This document shows positions 27,665 to 35,921 of a stretch of 64,000 bases of DNA, one piece after another. Each line of letters opens with the position of its first letter. Position 1 is the stretch's first letter. Origin of the DNA: Phyllobacterium lublinensis (GTDB lineage Bacteria > Pseudomonadota > Alphaproteobacteria > Rhizobiales > Rhizobiaceae). Below the pieces are notes generated by a model. The model saw nothing but the letters and a program-made list of their open reading frames with translations, was not told where the DNA came from and searched no databases. The position numbers and the translations under genes are program-made. The stretch lies in NCBI RefSeq assembly GCF_020164435.1, contig NZ_JAIUDQ010000022.1, positions 1 through 64,000 of the forward strand, read 5' to 3'.

Positions 27665-28480
27665 CTATCTCCTGATCCTGATAATGTCCGCATGCTTTTG
27701 CGTTGTCGAAGCTTCATTCAGCCATCCAAGCCCGCTTTGCGTTTCTGCTTTTGGTTTGTATTCGCAGCCGATCCAGCCTTCGTAACCAGCACGGTCCAGC
27801 GCGGCGAAGACAAACGGATAGTTGATCTCGCCCGTACCGGGCTCGTGCCGCCCCGGATTGTCGGCTAGCTGGATATGGGCGATGCGTTGCCGGTGCCGCT
27901 CGAACGTGGCGATGAGCTCGCCGCCTGTACGCTGCTGATGGTAAAGATCGTACTGGATGTACAGGTTGTCGCTGCCGACCTCGTCTATGATCGAGGCTGC
28001 CTGTTCGACCGAGTTCAGATAGAACCCTGGAATGTCGTGATTGTTGATGGGTTCGATCAGCAGGCGGATGCCGTACTTGGCCAGTTCCTGCGCCGCAAGC
28101 TTCAGATTGTGGACGAAGGTCGTGCGCAGAATGTCCGCCGACAGTCCCTTCGGAGCGATGCCTGCAAGGCAATTGATCTGCGTGCATCCGAGTGCGGTCG
28201 CATAGTCGATTGCCTTGGCAACACCGCGCCGGAACTCGTCGATGCGATCCGGCAAAATGGCAATGCCGCGCTCGCCCGCGCCCCAATTGCCGGCGGGGAG
28301 ATTGTGGAGCACCTGAACAAGGTTGTTCTCGCTGAGCTCCCGCTTCAATTCGTCGGGGTTGTAATCATATGGAAAGAGATATTCGACCGCTTCAAACCCT
28401 GCTTCGCTTGCAAGAGCAAAACGCTCAAGGAACTGAACTTCGTTGAAAAGCATCGTCAAATTGGCGGCAAATCTGGGCAT
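27665..28480 (-). CDS. hyi: Hydroxypyruvate isomerase
   Basis: TIM-barrel isomerase of the Hyi family, 271 aa, interconverting hydroxypyruvate and tartronate semialdehyde. The start PRFAANLTMLFNEVQFLERFALA, the metal/base Glu in LLIEPINNHDIPGF and the late IGCEYKP are characteristic. The ATG at 28480 is used because homology begins there; the frame extends to 28534 but with unrelated sequence running into a hairpin. Second gene of the glyoxylate operon. Confidence 0.9.
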   Translation of the reverse strand: MPRFAANLTMLFNEVQFLERFALASEAGFEAVEYLFPYDYNPDELKRELSENNLVQVLHNLPAGNWGAGERGIAILPDRIDEFRRGVAKAIDYATALGCTQINCLAGIAPKGLSADILRTTFVHNLKLAAQELAKYGIRLLIEPINNHDIPGFYLNSVEQAASIIDEVGSDNLYIQYDLYHQQRTGGELIATFERHRQRIAHIQLADNPGRHEPGTGEINYPFVFAALDRAGYEGWIGCEYKPKAETQSGLGWLNEASTTQKHADIIRIRR

Positions 28481-28520
28481 GCGTGACTCCCGGAATGGGT
28501 TGAGTATTTGTTCTGAGGCG

Positions 28521-28552
28521 CTCCAGGAAAACATTTCACGGTTTTCCTGGAG
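28521..28552 (-). terminator. Hairpin between gcl and hyi
   Basis: Perfect 12-bp stem CTCCAGGAAAAC / GTTTTCCTGGAG with an eight-base loop, 13 bases after the gcl stop on the minus strand. There is no T-run after it, so a partial terminator or a message-processing or stabilising hairpin is likelier than a full stop. Confidence 0.5.
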
Positions 28553-28564
28553 TTGCTCTGGATT

Positions 28565-30349
28565 TCAGTCGAGGAAAGCAGCGACGGCGGTCGGCGCATC
28601 TTCGTTGCGTTCGGCCAGGTCCTCGAATTCCACCACCGCATTGATGTCTGCACCCATGGCGACATTCGTGACGCGCTCCAGGATGAACTCGACAACGACC
28701 GGTACCTTGTGTTCCTCCATCAGAACCTTTGCCTGCGCAAATGCGTCGGCGAACTGGTTTGGGCTACGTACGCGGATCGCCTTGCAGCCAAGTCCTTCGG
28801 CAACCGCAACGTGGTCGACGCCATAACCCTTCTCCGCATCTCCCGATGCATTGATGTTGTCGAAGGCCAGACTTACTTCGAAATCCATCTCGAAACCGCG
28901 CTGCGCCTGCCTGATCAAACCGAGATAGGAATTGTTCACCACGACGTGCAGGTAGGGCAACTTGTGCTGGGCACCAACGGCGAGTTCTTCAATCATGAAC
29001 TGGAAGTCGTAGTCCCCTGAAAGGGCAACGATTGGCCGGTCCGGATCGGCGGCGCGAACACCCAGTGCCGCCGGCAAGGTCCAGCCAAGTGGCCCGGCCT
29101 GGCCGCAATTGATCCAGTTGCGGGGCTTGTAGACATGCAGGAACTGTGCACCGGCAATCTGGCTCAGGCCAATCGTCGTCACGTAGCAGGTTTCACGACC
29201 GAAAACCTTGTTCATCTCTTCGTAGACGCGCTGGGGCTTCAACGGTGTCTGGTCAAAGTGTGTCTTGCGCAACATTGTCCGTTTGCGTTCGCGGCATTCC
29301 TCCGCCCAGTTGGACCAGTCGCGCAGTTTGCCAGCTGTCTTCCACTCGGTCGCGACATCGAGGAAAAGCTTCAAGGCCTTCCCGGCGTCCGACACGATGC
29401 CGAAATCCGGCGCAAAGACACGGCCTATCTGGGTTGGTTCGATATCGACGTGAACGAACTTCCGGCCTTCGGTATAGGTTGCGACATTGCCGGTGTGGCG
29501 GTTGGCCCAGCGATTACCAATGCCAAGAACAAAGTCGGAGGCCAGGAGGGTCGCATTGCCATAGCGATGCGATGTCTGCAGGCCGCACATCCCGGCCATC
29601 AGACGATGGTCGTCGGGGATCGTCCCCCAGCCCATCAATGTGGGGATAACCGGCACGCCGGTGATCTCGGCAAATTCAACCAGAAGGTCGGAGGCGTCGG
29701 CATTGATGATGCCGCCGCCGGCAACGATCAGCGGCCGCTCCGCCTGGTTGAGCATTGTCAACGCCTTTTCAACCTGAGCCCGCGTGGCAGCCGGCTTGTA
29801 GGCTTCGAGCGGTTCATAGGTGTCCGGATCGAACTCGATCTCCGCCAGCTGCACGTCAAGCGGCAGGTCGATCAGCACTGGACCCGGGCGGCCCGAACGC
29901 ATGATGTGAAAGGCCTTCTGGAAAACAAAGGGTACGAGACCGGGCTCCATGACGGTAAGCGCCCATTTGGTTACCGGCTTGGCAATCGATGCAATGTCGA
30001 CCGCCTGAAAGTCTTCCTTGTCGAGACGTGCCCGCGGTGCCTGGCCGGTGATGCACAGGATCGGGATGGAATCGGCGGACGCGGAATAGAGCCCGGTGAT
30101 CATATCCGTGCCGGCCGGCCCAGACGTTCCGATGCAGACACCGATGTTGCCGTGATTGGCGCGGGTATAGCCTTCGGCCATGTGCGAGGCCCCCTCGACG
30201 TGACGCGCGAGGATATGACGGACTGAGCCTCGGGCCTTCAGGGCCGAGTAAAACGGATTGATGGCAGCACCGGGTACGCCAAAAGCACAATCAATCCCTT
30301 CCTTCTCCAGGATACGGACTGCAGCATCAACGGCACGCATTTTGGTCAT
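28565..30349 (-). CDS. gcl: Glyoxylate carboligase (tartronate semialdehyde synthase)
   Basis: Thiamine-diphosphate enzyme joining two glyoxylates into tartronate semialdehyde plus CO2; 594 aa, the length of E. coli Gcl. N-terminal Pyr domain ([29 protein letters not shown], with the E-to-V active-site difference typical of Gcl) and C-terminal PP domain with the GDYDFQF and [10 protein letters not shown] diphosphate/Mg motif. ATG at 30349 lies seven bases after GGAGGA. First gene of gcl-hyi-glxR, divergent from an IclR regulator with an operator-like palindrome between. Confidence 0.94.
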   Translation of the reverse strand: MTKMRAVDAAVRILEKEGIDCAFGVPGAAINPFYSALKARGSVRHILARHVEGASHMAEGYTRANHGNIGVCIGTSGPAGTDMITGLYSASADSIPILCITGQAPRARLDKEDFQAVDIASIAKPVTKWALTVMEPGLVPFVFQKAFHIMRSGRPGPVLIDLPLDVQLAEIEFDPDTYEPLEAYKPAATRAQVEKALTMLNQAERPLIVAGGGIINADASDLLVEFAEITGVPVIPTLMGWGTIPDDHRLMAGMCGLQTSHRYGNATLLASDFVLGIGNRWANRHTGNVATYTEGRKFVHVDIEPTQIGRVFAPDFGIVSDAGKALKLFLDVATEWKTAGKLRDWSNWAEECRERKRTMLRKTHFDQTPLKPQRVYEEMNKVFGRETCYVTTIGLSQIAGAQFLHVYKPRNWINCGQAGPLGWTLPAALGVRAADPDRPIVALSGDYDFQFMIEELAVGAQHKLPYLHVVVNNSYLGLIRQAQRGFEMDFEVSLAFDNINASGDAEKGYGVDHVAVAEGLGCKAIRVRSPNQFADAFAQAKVLMEEHKVPVVVEFILERVTNVAMGADINAVVEFEDLAERNEDAPTAVAAFLD

Positions 30350-30408
30350 GAACATTCCTCCAGATTTAATGAGAGCATAATCCATCGGCCCAACTTCACA
30401 ACAATAAA

Positions 30409-30436
30409 ATGGAAATCATTCCCATTATATGGAAAT
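30409..30436. promoter_or_regulatory. Candidate IclR/AllR-type operator for gcl
   Basis: ATGGAAATCATTCCCAT at 30409-30425 is a 17-bp dyad with seven of eight pairs, followed by a repeat of its half-site ATGGAAAT at 30429-30436. It lies 60-90 bases upstream of gcl and about 80 bases before the iclR start. Resemblance to AllR-type sites with TGGAAA half-sites is from memory; binding by the adjacent IclR protein is inference. Confidence 0.55.
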
Positions 30437-30515
30437 AAAGATTTTCAACAAAACTGGTAAAATCAACGCGACGCCGCTATGCCATTGAGAGGCAGATCAA
30501 CAGGATAAACTAATC

Positions 30516-31346
30516 ATGGTTTCCGAATCGGCATCACTGAAAGGGAAACGGGGACGCAAGGCCAGCGAGAACGCTGCGCCGTCCTCGGTGCAGGTTCTCG
30601 ATCGCAGCCTCAATCTGCTCAGCATCATTGCGGACAATGACGGGTCGACCCTGACGGACCTCGCCGACCATACCGGCATGGCGCCGTCGACGGTCCACCG
30701 GCTCCTGAACTCGCTCGCCAACCATGGAATGCTGATGCACGATACGGAGTCCGGAGAATGGACAATCGGCGTGCGCGCCTTCGAAATCGGCAATGCCTTC
30801 TTGCGCTATCGCAAGCTCGGAACGATCAGCCGTCCCTTCCTCAAACGGCTGATGGACGAATGTGGCGAGACGGCGAATGTGGCCATTGAGGATGAAGGCG
30901 ATGTGGTCTTCATCTCGCAGATCGAAAGCCATGCACCGATGCGGGCGTTCTTCCGTCCGGGGCGGCGTGGCCCGATCCACGCATCGGGCATTGGCAAGGC
31001 CATCCTCTCGACCTGGTCCGATACGGCGATCGGCCAGACGCTCGGCGGCCGCACATTGACCCATTTCACCGATCATACCCTCGACACGCTGCCGGCATTG
31101 CTGAACGACATCCAGAAGATCCGCACACGCGGCTGGTCGATCGATGATGAGGAGCATACGCTGGGCATGCGCTGCATCGCTGCCCCGCTCTTCAACGAGC
31201 ATGGCGAAGCGATTGCCGGAATATCGGTCTCCGGTCCTGCTGTCCGCCTGCCAAAGGAAAAGCTGGGGGTTTTGGGACCCGTCATCCGTCGCACTGCTGA
31301 CGAGCTGACCGCGGCGATGGGAGGCCGGCGGCCTGACGAACTCTAA
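30516..31346 (+). CDS. IclR family regulator (AllR-like)
   Basis: IclR-type regulator, 276 aa. Winged helix at about residues 25-85 (VLDRSLNLLSIIADNDGSTLTDLADHTG... TVHRLLNSLANHG) and a GAF-like effector domain (MRAFFRPGRRGPIHASGIGKAILS; GMRCIAAPLFNEHGEAIAGISVSGP). An N-terminal basic tail GKRGRKA precedes the HTH. Divergent from gcl; E. coli AllR, the glyoxylate- and allantoin-responsive repressor of gcl, is the functional analogue. Confidence 0.88.
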   Translation: MVSESASLKGKRGRKASENAAPSSVQVLDRSLNLLSIIADNDGSTLTDLADHTGMAPSTVHRLLNSLANHGMLMHDTESGEWTIGVRAFEIGNAFLRYRKLGTISRPFLKRLMDECGETANVAIEDEGDVVFISQIESHAPMRAFFRPGRRGPIHASGIGKAILSTWSDTAIGQTLGGRTLTHFTDHTLDTLPALLNDIQKIRTRGWSIDDEEHTLGMRCIAAPLFNEHGEAIAGISVSGPAVRLPKEKLGVLGPVIRRTADELTAAMGGRRPDEL

Positions 31347-31350
31347 TGAA

Positions 31351-31374
31351 AAAGGGGAGCGAATGCTCCCCTTT
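31351..31374. terminator. Bidirectional terminator between iclR and guaD
   Basis: Perfect ten-bp stem AAAGGGGAGC / GCTCCCCTTT with GAAT loop; A-run on one side and T-run on the other serve both convergent genes. Confidence 0.8.
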
Positions 31375-31380
31375 CCACTC

Positions 31381-32733
31381 CTAGGCGGTCTGCAATTCCG
31401 CGATTGACCGTGACCGCGGGGATTCTGCCTGTGGGCGGTCGAGCCCGCGCTTCATCGGCTTGCCGGCGACGTAGACTTCCGCCACGGACCGGTCGTCACC
31501 CATGGTCTGGAGAATAAACAATTCTTCGGCCAGCGTCGTTGCCGTGCGCATGCGCAGCTCCATCGCCGGCTTGGCGCGGCTATCGAGGATGGTTATGTCG
31601 GCATCTGCGCCCGCATGCAACGAGCCGATACGGTCCTCCAGACCGAGGGCGCGGGCATTGCCGAGCGTCATCATGTAGTAGGATGCGAATGGCGACAGCC
31701 GCTGCCCCTGCACATGCAGCACCTTATAGGCCTCGCTCATTGTCTCTAGCATGGAGAAGCTTGTCCCGCCGCCCACATCGGTCGCGACGGCCGTGCGTGC
31801 ACCCAACCTGTTGAAGCGGTCACGATCGAAGAGCCCGCTGCCGAGAAACAGGTTTGAGGTCGGACAGAAGACGGCGACTGAACCTGTCTCCGCCAAAGCA
31901 GAGATTTCCCGGTCTGAAAGAAAGATGCAGTGGCCAAGGAGCGTCCTGGAACCGAGCAGCCCATAGCCGGCATAAATGTCGGTATAGTCCTTCGCCGAGG
32001 GATAGAGTGAAGTCGCAAAGGCGATTTCATCCTTGTTCTCCGACAGATGCGTCTGCACGTAGCATTCCGGATGTTCACTCACGAGCGCCCGGCTCAGTTC
32101 CATCTGTTCCGGCGTGGATGTGATGGCAAAGCGTGGGCTGATCGCGTAATGAGCGCGGCCACGGCCGTGCCATTTGGCGATCAACGCCTTGGTATCGTCA
32201 TAGCCGGACTGCGGCGTGTCGCGCAGCGCATCCGGAGCATTGCGATCCATCATGACCTTGCCGCCGATCATCAGCATGTTGCGTTTTTCAGCGGCGGCAA
32301 AATAGGCGTCGACGCTGGTCCGATGAACGGCACAATACGCAACAGCCGACGTCGTGCCGTTGCGCAGCAGTTCATCCATAAAGCGGCCGGCGATGAAATC
32401 GGCATGGGCCGAGGACGAGAATTTCTGCTCTTCCACGAAAATATAAGTGTTCAGCCACTCCATGAGCTGAGCGCCGTAGGAGGCGATCGCCTGCGTCTGA
32501 GGGAAATGCAGGTGCGTGTCGATGAAGCCCGGCAGGATCAGGTGCGGACGATGGTCCACCACCTCGGCCTGTGGAATGCCGGAAAGCGCCGCATATTCCC
32601 CGGCTTCGACGACCTTGCCGTTCTCAACCAGTACTGCACCGTCCTCGAAATAGCTGTAGGCCGACTGATCGTCGATGCTTTTCGGCTCATCCACGAAAGT
32701 CAGCACGCGTCCGCGCAGAAGCAATTTGCTCAT
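31381..32733 (-). CDS. guaD: Guanine deaminase
   Basis: Amidohydrolase-superfamily guanine deaminase, 450 aa, guanine to xanthine. The zinc site DTHLHFPQTQAIASYG, the segment YVQTHLSENKDEI (ligand His and the SENK motif) and ATDVGGGTSFSMLETM are diagnostic of GuaD. ATG overlaps the TGA of puuD by four bases, so the two are coupled. Xanthine formed would enter the xanthine dehydrogenase encoded at 35922-39750. Confidence 0.93.
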   Translation of the reverse strand: MSKLLLRGRVLTFVDEPKSIDDQSAYSYFEDGAVLVENGKVVEAGEYAALSGIPQAEVVDHRPHLILPGFIDTHLHFPQTQAIASYGAQLMEWLNTYIFVEEQKFSSSAHADFIAGRFMDELLRNGTTSAVAYCAVHRTSVDAYFAAAEKRNMLMIGGKVMMDRNAPDALRDTPQSGYDDTKALIAKWHGRGRAHYAISPRFAITSTPEQMELSRALVSEHPECYVQTHLSENKDEIAFATSLYPSAKDYTDIYAGYGLLGSRTLLGHCIFLSDREISALAETGSVAVFCPTSNLFLGSGLFDRDRFNRLGARTAVATDVGGGTSFSMLETMSEAYKVLHVQGQRLSPFASYYMMTLGNARALGLEDRIGSLHAGADADITILDSRAKPAMELRMRTATTLAEELFILQTMGDDRSVAEVYVAGKPMKRGLDRPQAESPRSRSIAELQTA

Positions 32734-33971
32734 TGGACTGTTCCTCCCTGAACTGTAGTTTCATACCAGCTGGCAAGCAGGCGCCGCTCCTCGTCGGTGA
32801 TGCCGCTGACATTGGCCGGCGGCATTGCATGTGAGCGTCCGGCCTGCAGGTAGATCTCGCGGGCATGCGCGGCGATCTCCCGGTCGGTCTCGAGCACGAC
32901 ACCCTTGGGCGGCGCGATGATGCCCTCCCATCCAGGCTCCTTGGCGTGGCACATCGAACAGCGTCCGAGGATGGTGTCCTTCACCTTGGGAAAGGCCTCT
33001 GCGGAAACGAATGGCTGCTGGACCGCGGAGACCTTCTCCTCCGCCCCGTCACCCGAAAGGATCTTCGGTACTGTCGAGAGCCACATGATGATGATGAAGA
33101 GGATTGCCGTCACCAGCCATGTCCAGGTCGGATCGCCCTTGCGGGCATGACGGGTATTGAACCAATGGCGAATCGTGACACCCATCAGGAACACCAGCGA
33201 GGCGATGATCCAGTTGTACTTCGTGCCGAATGCCAGCGGATAATGGTTCGACAGCATAAGGAACAGAACAGGCAGGGTCAGGTAGTTGTTGTGCGTGGAG
33301 CGCTGCTTGGCCTGCTTGCCGAGTGCGGGATCCGGCACCTTGCCCGCAATCAGGGCGGCAACGACCTTCTTCTGGTTGGGGATGATGATCATGAACACGT
33401 TGGCAGACATGATCGTCGCGGTGAACGCGCCAAGATGAAGGAATGCTGCCCGCCCGGTGAAGAGCTGCGTATAGCCCCAGGCCATGCCTACCAGGACGAA
33501 ATAAAGCAGCACCATCAGCTGGGTGTCATTTCTTCCGAGGGGTGATTTGCAGATGGTGTCGTAGATGATCCAGCCGCCGAATATCGAGGCGAGCGAGATC
33601 ACTATAGCCACTGGCCGCGACACGTCGAGCACATGCGGATCGATCAAATAGAGATCTGCGCCCGCATAATAGACGATGCAGAGCATGGCAAAGCCCGAGA
33701 GCCAGGTGGCATAGGATTCCCACTTGAACCAGGTCAGGTGTTCCGGCATCTGCTCGGGAGCCACGAGATACTTCTGGATATGATAGAAACCGCCGCCGTG
33801 GACCTGCCACTCCTCGCCATAGGCTCCCACGGGGAGGCCCGGGCGCTGGCGCAGACCCAGATCGAGCGCGACGAAGTAGAAGGACGACCCGATCCAGGCA
33901 ATACCGGTGATGACATGCAACCAGCGGACGGCAAAACTCATCCAGTCCCAGGCTATGGCAAATTCGTACAT
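32730..33971 (-). CDS. puuD: Membrane urate oxidase PuuD with cytochrome c domain
   Basis: Urate hydroxylase of the integral-membrane PuuD type, 413 aa. Around eight hydrophobic segments occupy residues 10-310 (first: FAVRWLHVITGIAWIGSSFYFVAL), followed by a C-terminal class I cytochrome c domain with the haem motif CSMCH near residue 333 and a late Met in HAMPPANVSG. It converts urate to 5-hydroxyisourate and passes electrons to the respiratory chain rather than making peroxide. ATG at 33971 follows AAAGGGAGAG; a longer frame to 34007 lacks a site. First gene of a puuD-guaD operon. Confidence 0.92.
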   Translation of the reverse strand: MYEFAIAWDWMSFAVRWLHVITGIAWIGSSFYFVALDLGLRQRPGLPVGAYGEEWQVHGGGFYHIQKYLVAPEQMPEHLTWFKWESYATWLSGFAMLCIVYYAGADLYLIDPHVLDVSRPVAIVISLASIFGGWIIYDTICKSPLGRNDTQLMVLLYFVLVGMAWGYTQLFTGRAAFLHLGAFTATIMSANVFMIIIPNQKKVVAALIAGKVPDPALGKQAKQRSTHNNYLTLPVLFLMLSNHYPLAFGTKYNWIIASLVFLMGVTIRHWFNTRHARKGDPTWTWLVTAILFIIIMWLSTVPKILSGDGAEEKVSAVQQPFVSAEAFPKVKDTILGRCSMCHAKEPGWEGIIAPPKGVVLETDREIAAHAREIYLQAGRSHAMPPANVSGITDEERRLLASWYETTVQGGTVQ

Positions 33972-34105
33972 GCGGCTCTCCCTTTTATTACAGAGAGTAT
34001 GTGCCAAAGCCTATGCAAAGGGGAAACAGGCTAATCCTCCCATCTCTTTCAAAAAAAACTTTAAAATGCTAGATCATTAGACAGTGTAAGCGGTTAAGCG
34101 AAACC

Positions 34106-35020
34106 ATGTCATACCTTGATAATCTTCGTGTTTTCGTTCGTGTCGTCGAACTTGGAAACCTTTCCGCAGCCGGACGCGATCAGCGCGCCTCTCCGGCCGT
34201 TGCGAGCAATCGCATCAAGGAACTGGAACGCCATCTGGGCGTACGGCTTTTCAACAGGACAACGCGCAAGCTGACACCGACGGAACATGGACGCGTCTTC
34301 TATGAGGGCGCCGTCAAGATCATCGAGGCAATCAACGAGGCCGAGGCCGCGATTGCCGATCTAGCCAAGAAGCCAAAGGGGGCGATCCGCATCACCGCGC
34401 CGCTCGGCATCGGCCGGCGGCTGATCGCATCCGGTATCCCGGAATTCCACGACAAGTACCCGGATATCGAGGTCCGCCTGCGATTGTCCGATCACAATAT
34501 CGACATCATGAGCGAGGGCGTCGATGTCGCCTTCAAACTGGGTATTCTCGAGGATTCAAATCTGCGCATGCGCGGAATCATGAATTGCCAGCGGGTTATA
34601 TGCGCCTCCCCGGACTATCTGGAACGACGCGGAACGCCCGCCACGCCGGACGAACTGATCTCCGAACACCATGACTGCCTGCTTCTGCGTTACCCGGGTT
34701 CCAAGGAGTATTTCTGGACATTGCAGATGCCGGACGGTCCGCGGAAACTGGAAGTCAGCGGACCTTACGATTCAGACGACGGGGATGTGCTGACACAGTG
34801 GGCACTGGAGGGCCGCGGCATCATCAACAAGCCGTTGTTCGAAGTCAAAAGCTATCTGAACGAGGGAACGCTGCGCGCAATCCTTGAGGACACGCCGCCG
34901 GCGAGCATCCAGCTTGCGGCAATCTACCCGCACAAGCGGTTCCAGGACCCGAAGGTGCGTTTGATGATCGACTTCATGACCGAGCGCTGCCAACGCCTTG
35001 TCAGCGCGATGTTGGCGTAG
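34106..35020 (+). CDS. LysR family transcriptional regulator
   Basis: LysR-type regulator, 304 aa, with the winged helix YLDNLRVFVRVVELGNLSAAG ... VASNRIKELERHLGVRLFNRTTRKL and an effector domain. It looks like the DsdC/GcvA-like large subgroup. Divergent from puuD-guaD and convergent with xdhC, so it probably controls purine breakdown genes. The 134-base gap to puuD would hold the shared promoter. Confidence 0.85.
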   Translation: MSYLDNLRVFVRVVELGNLSAAGRDQRASPAVASNRIKELERHLGVRLFNRTTRKLTPTEHGRVFYEGAVKIIEAINEAEAAIADLAKKPKGAIRITAPLGIGRRLIASGIPEFHDKYPDIEVRLRLSDHNIDIMSEGVDVAFKLGILEDSNLRMRGIMNCQRVICASPDYLERRGTPATPDELISEHHDCLLLRYPGSKEYFWTLQMPDGPRKLEVSGPYDSDDGDVLTQWALEGRGIINKPLFEVKSYLNEGTLRAILEDTPPASIQLAAIYPHKRFQDPKVRLMIDFMTERCQRLVSAMLA

Positions 35021-35056
35021 GAAACCCCAGGAACTGCAACAATCTAATCCAGTTGC

Positions 35057-35914
35057 TCAAGCCGGAACGCCCTTGCGCTGCTTACAGGCAGCAACCGGCC
35101 TGTGCCGATAATTTAGCGACGCGGTCATGATTTCAGCGGCGGCGAGTGCCGCGATCACGCAAGGGCGCTTGTCCTTGACGGCAGTTCCGCCGACCGGGCA
35201 CACCAGCCTGTCAAAGATTTCCGGCCGCCCGACTTCGCGCGTCAACCAATTGCGGAAAGTTGCCCGCTTCGTCTTGGAACCGATCATGCCGACATAGGAC
35301 GCATCATCCCTCGCGAGCGCTTCCGCGGTTATCAGGAAATCAAGGGCGTGGTCATGGGTCAGGACCACAAAGGCGCTACCCGACGGCGCGTCGCGGACAA
35401 CCGCTTCCGGCATGGCGGTAAGGCAGGTCTCGATGCCCGGCACCTGGGTCGCGGAAAGCTCCTGTTCGCGGGTATCGACGAGGATGATGCGCAGCGGTAC
35501 CAGCGACAGCGACATGGCGAGGGCATCACCAACATGCCCCGCTCCGAAGATGTAGACGTGCGGGCGCCGGGCGATTTCAAGGTCCACCTTCTCGATCAAT
35601 GTCATGGCAACACCCCGATCAACGCGTTTGAACACCAGCGCAACCCGCCCCCCGCAACACTGTCCGATTTCCGGACCGAGCGGGATGGTCATCTCCCCTG
35701 CATCGGTCCTGTTCTGCAGGGACCTGCGCGCATGATCGATCGCCATGTACTCGAGTTGGCCGCCACCGATAGTGCCGAAGATGCAGTCCTCGGCCACAAG
35801 CATCCATGCGCCGGCATCGCGCGGCGTGGAGCCGTCGGCCGCCTTGACGTCGACCACCACGACCTGCTTGCGCCGGTTCAGAAAATCCCTGATGTCGTCG
35901 CGGTTGGTTGGCAT
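35057..35914 (-). CDS. xdhC: Xanthine dehydrogenase accessory protein
   Basis: XdhC-type molybdenum-cofactor insertion chaperone, 285 aa. N-terminal XdhC/CoxI domain (KAADGSTPRDAGAWMLVAEDCIFGTIGGGQLEYMAI; CCGGRVALVF) and C-terminal Rossmann domain (RPHVYIFGAGHVGDALAM; YVGMIGSKTKR). It binds and sulfurates Moco before insertion into XdhB. Follows xdhB by seven bases; GGGGGAG precedes the ATG. Confidence 0.93.
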   Translation of the reverse strand: MPTNRDDIRDFLNRRKQVVVVDVKAADGSTPRDAGAWMLVAEDCIFGTIGGGQLEYMAIDHARRSLQNRTDAGEMTIPLGPEIGQCCGGRVALVFKRVDRGVAMTLIEKVDLEIARRPHVYIFGAGHVGDALAMSLSLVPLRIILVDTREQELSATQVPGIETCLTAMPEAVVRDAPSGSAFVVLTHDHALDFLITAEALARDDASYVGMIGSKTKRATFRNWLTREVGRPEIFDRLVCPVGGTAVKDKRPCVIAALAAAEIMTASLNYRHRPVAACKQRKGVPA

Positions 35915-35921
35915 GTCAGGT

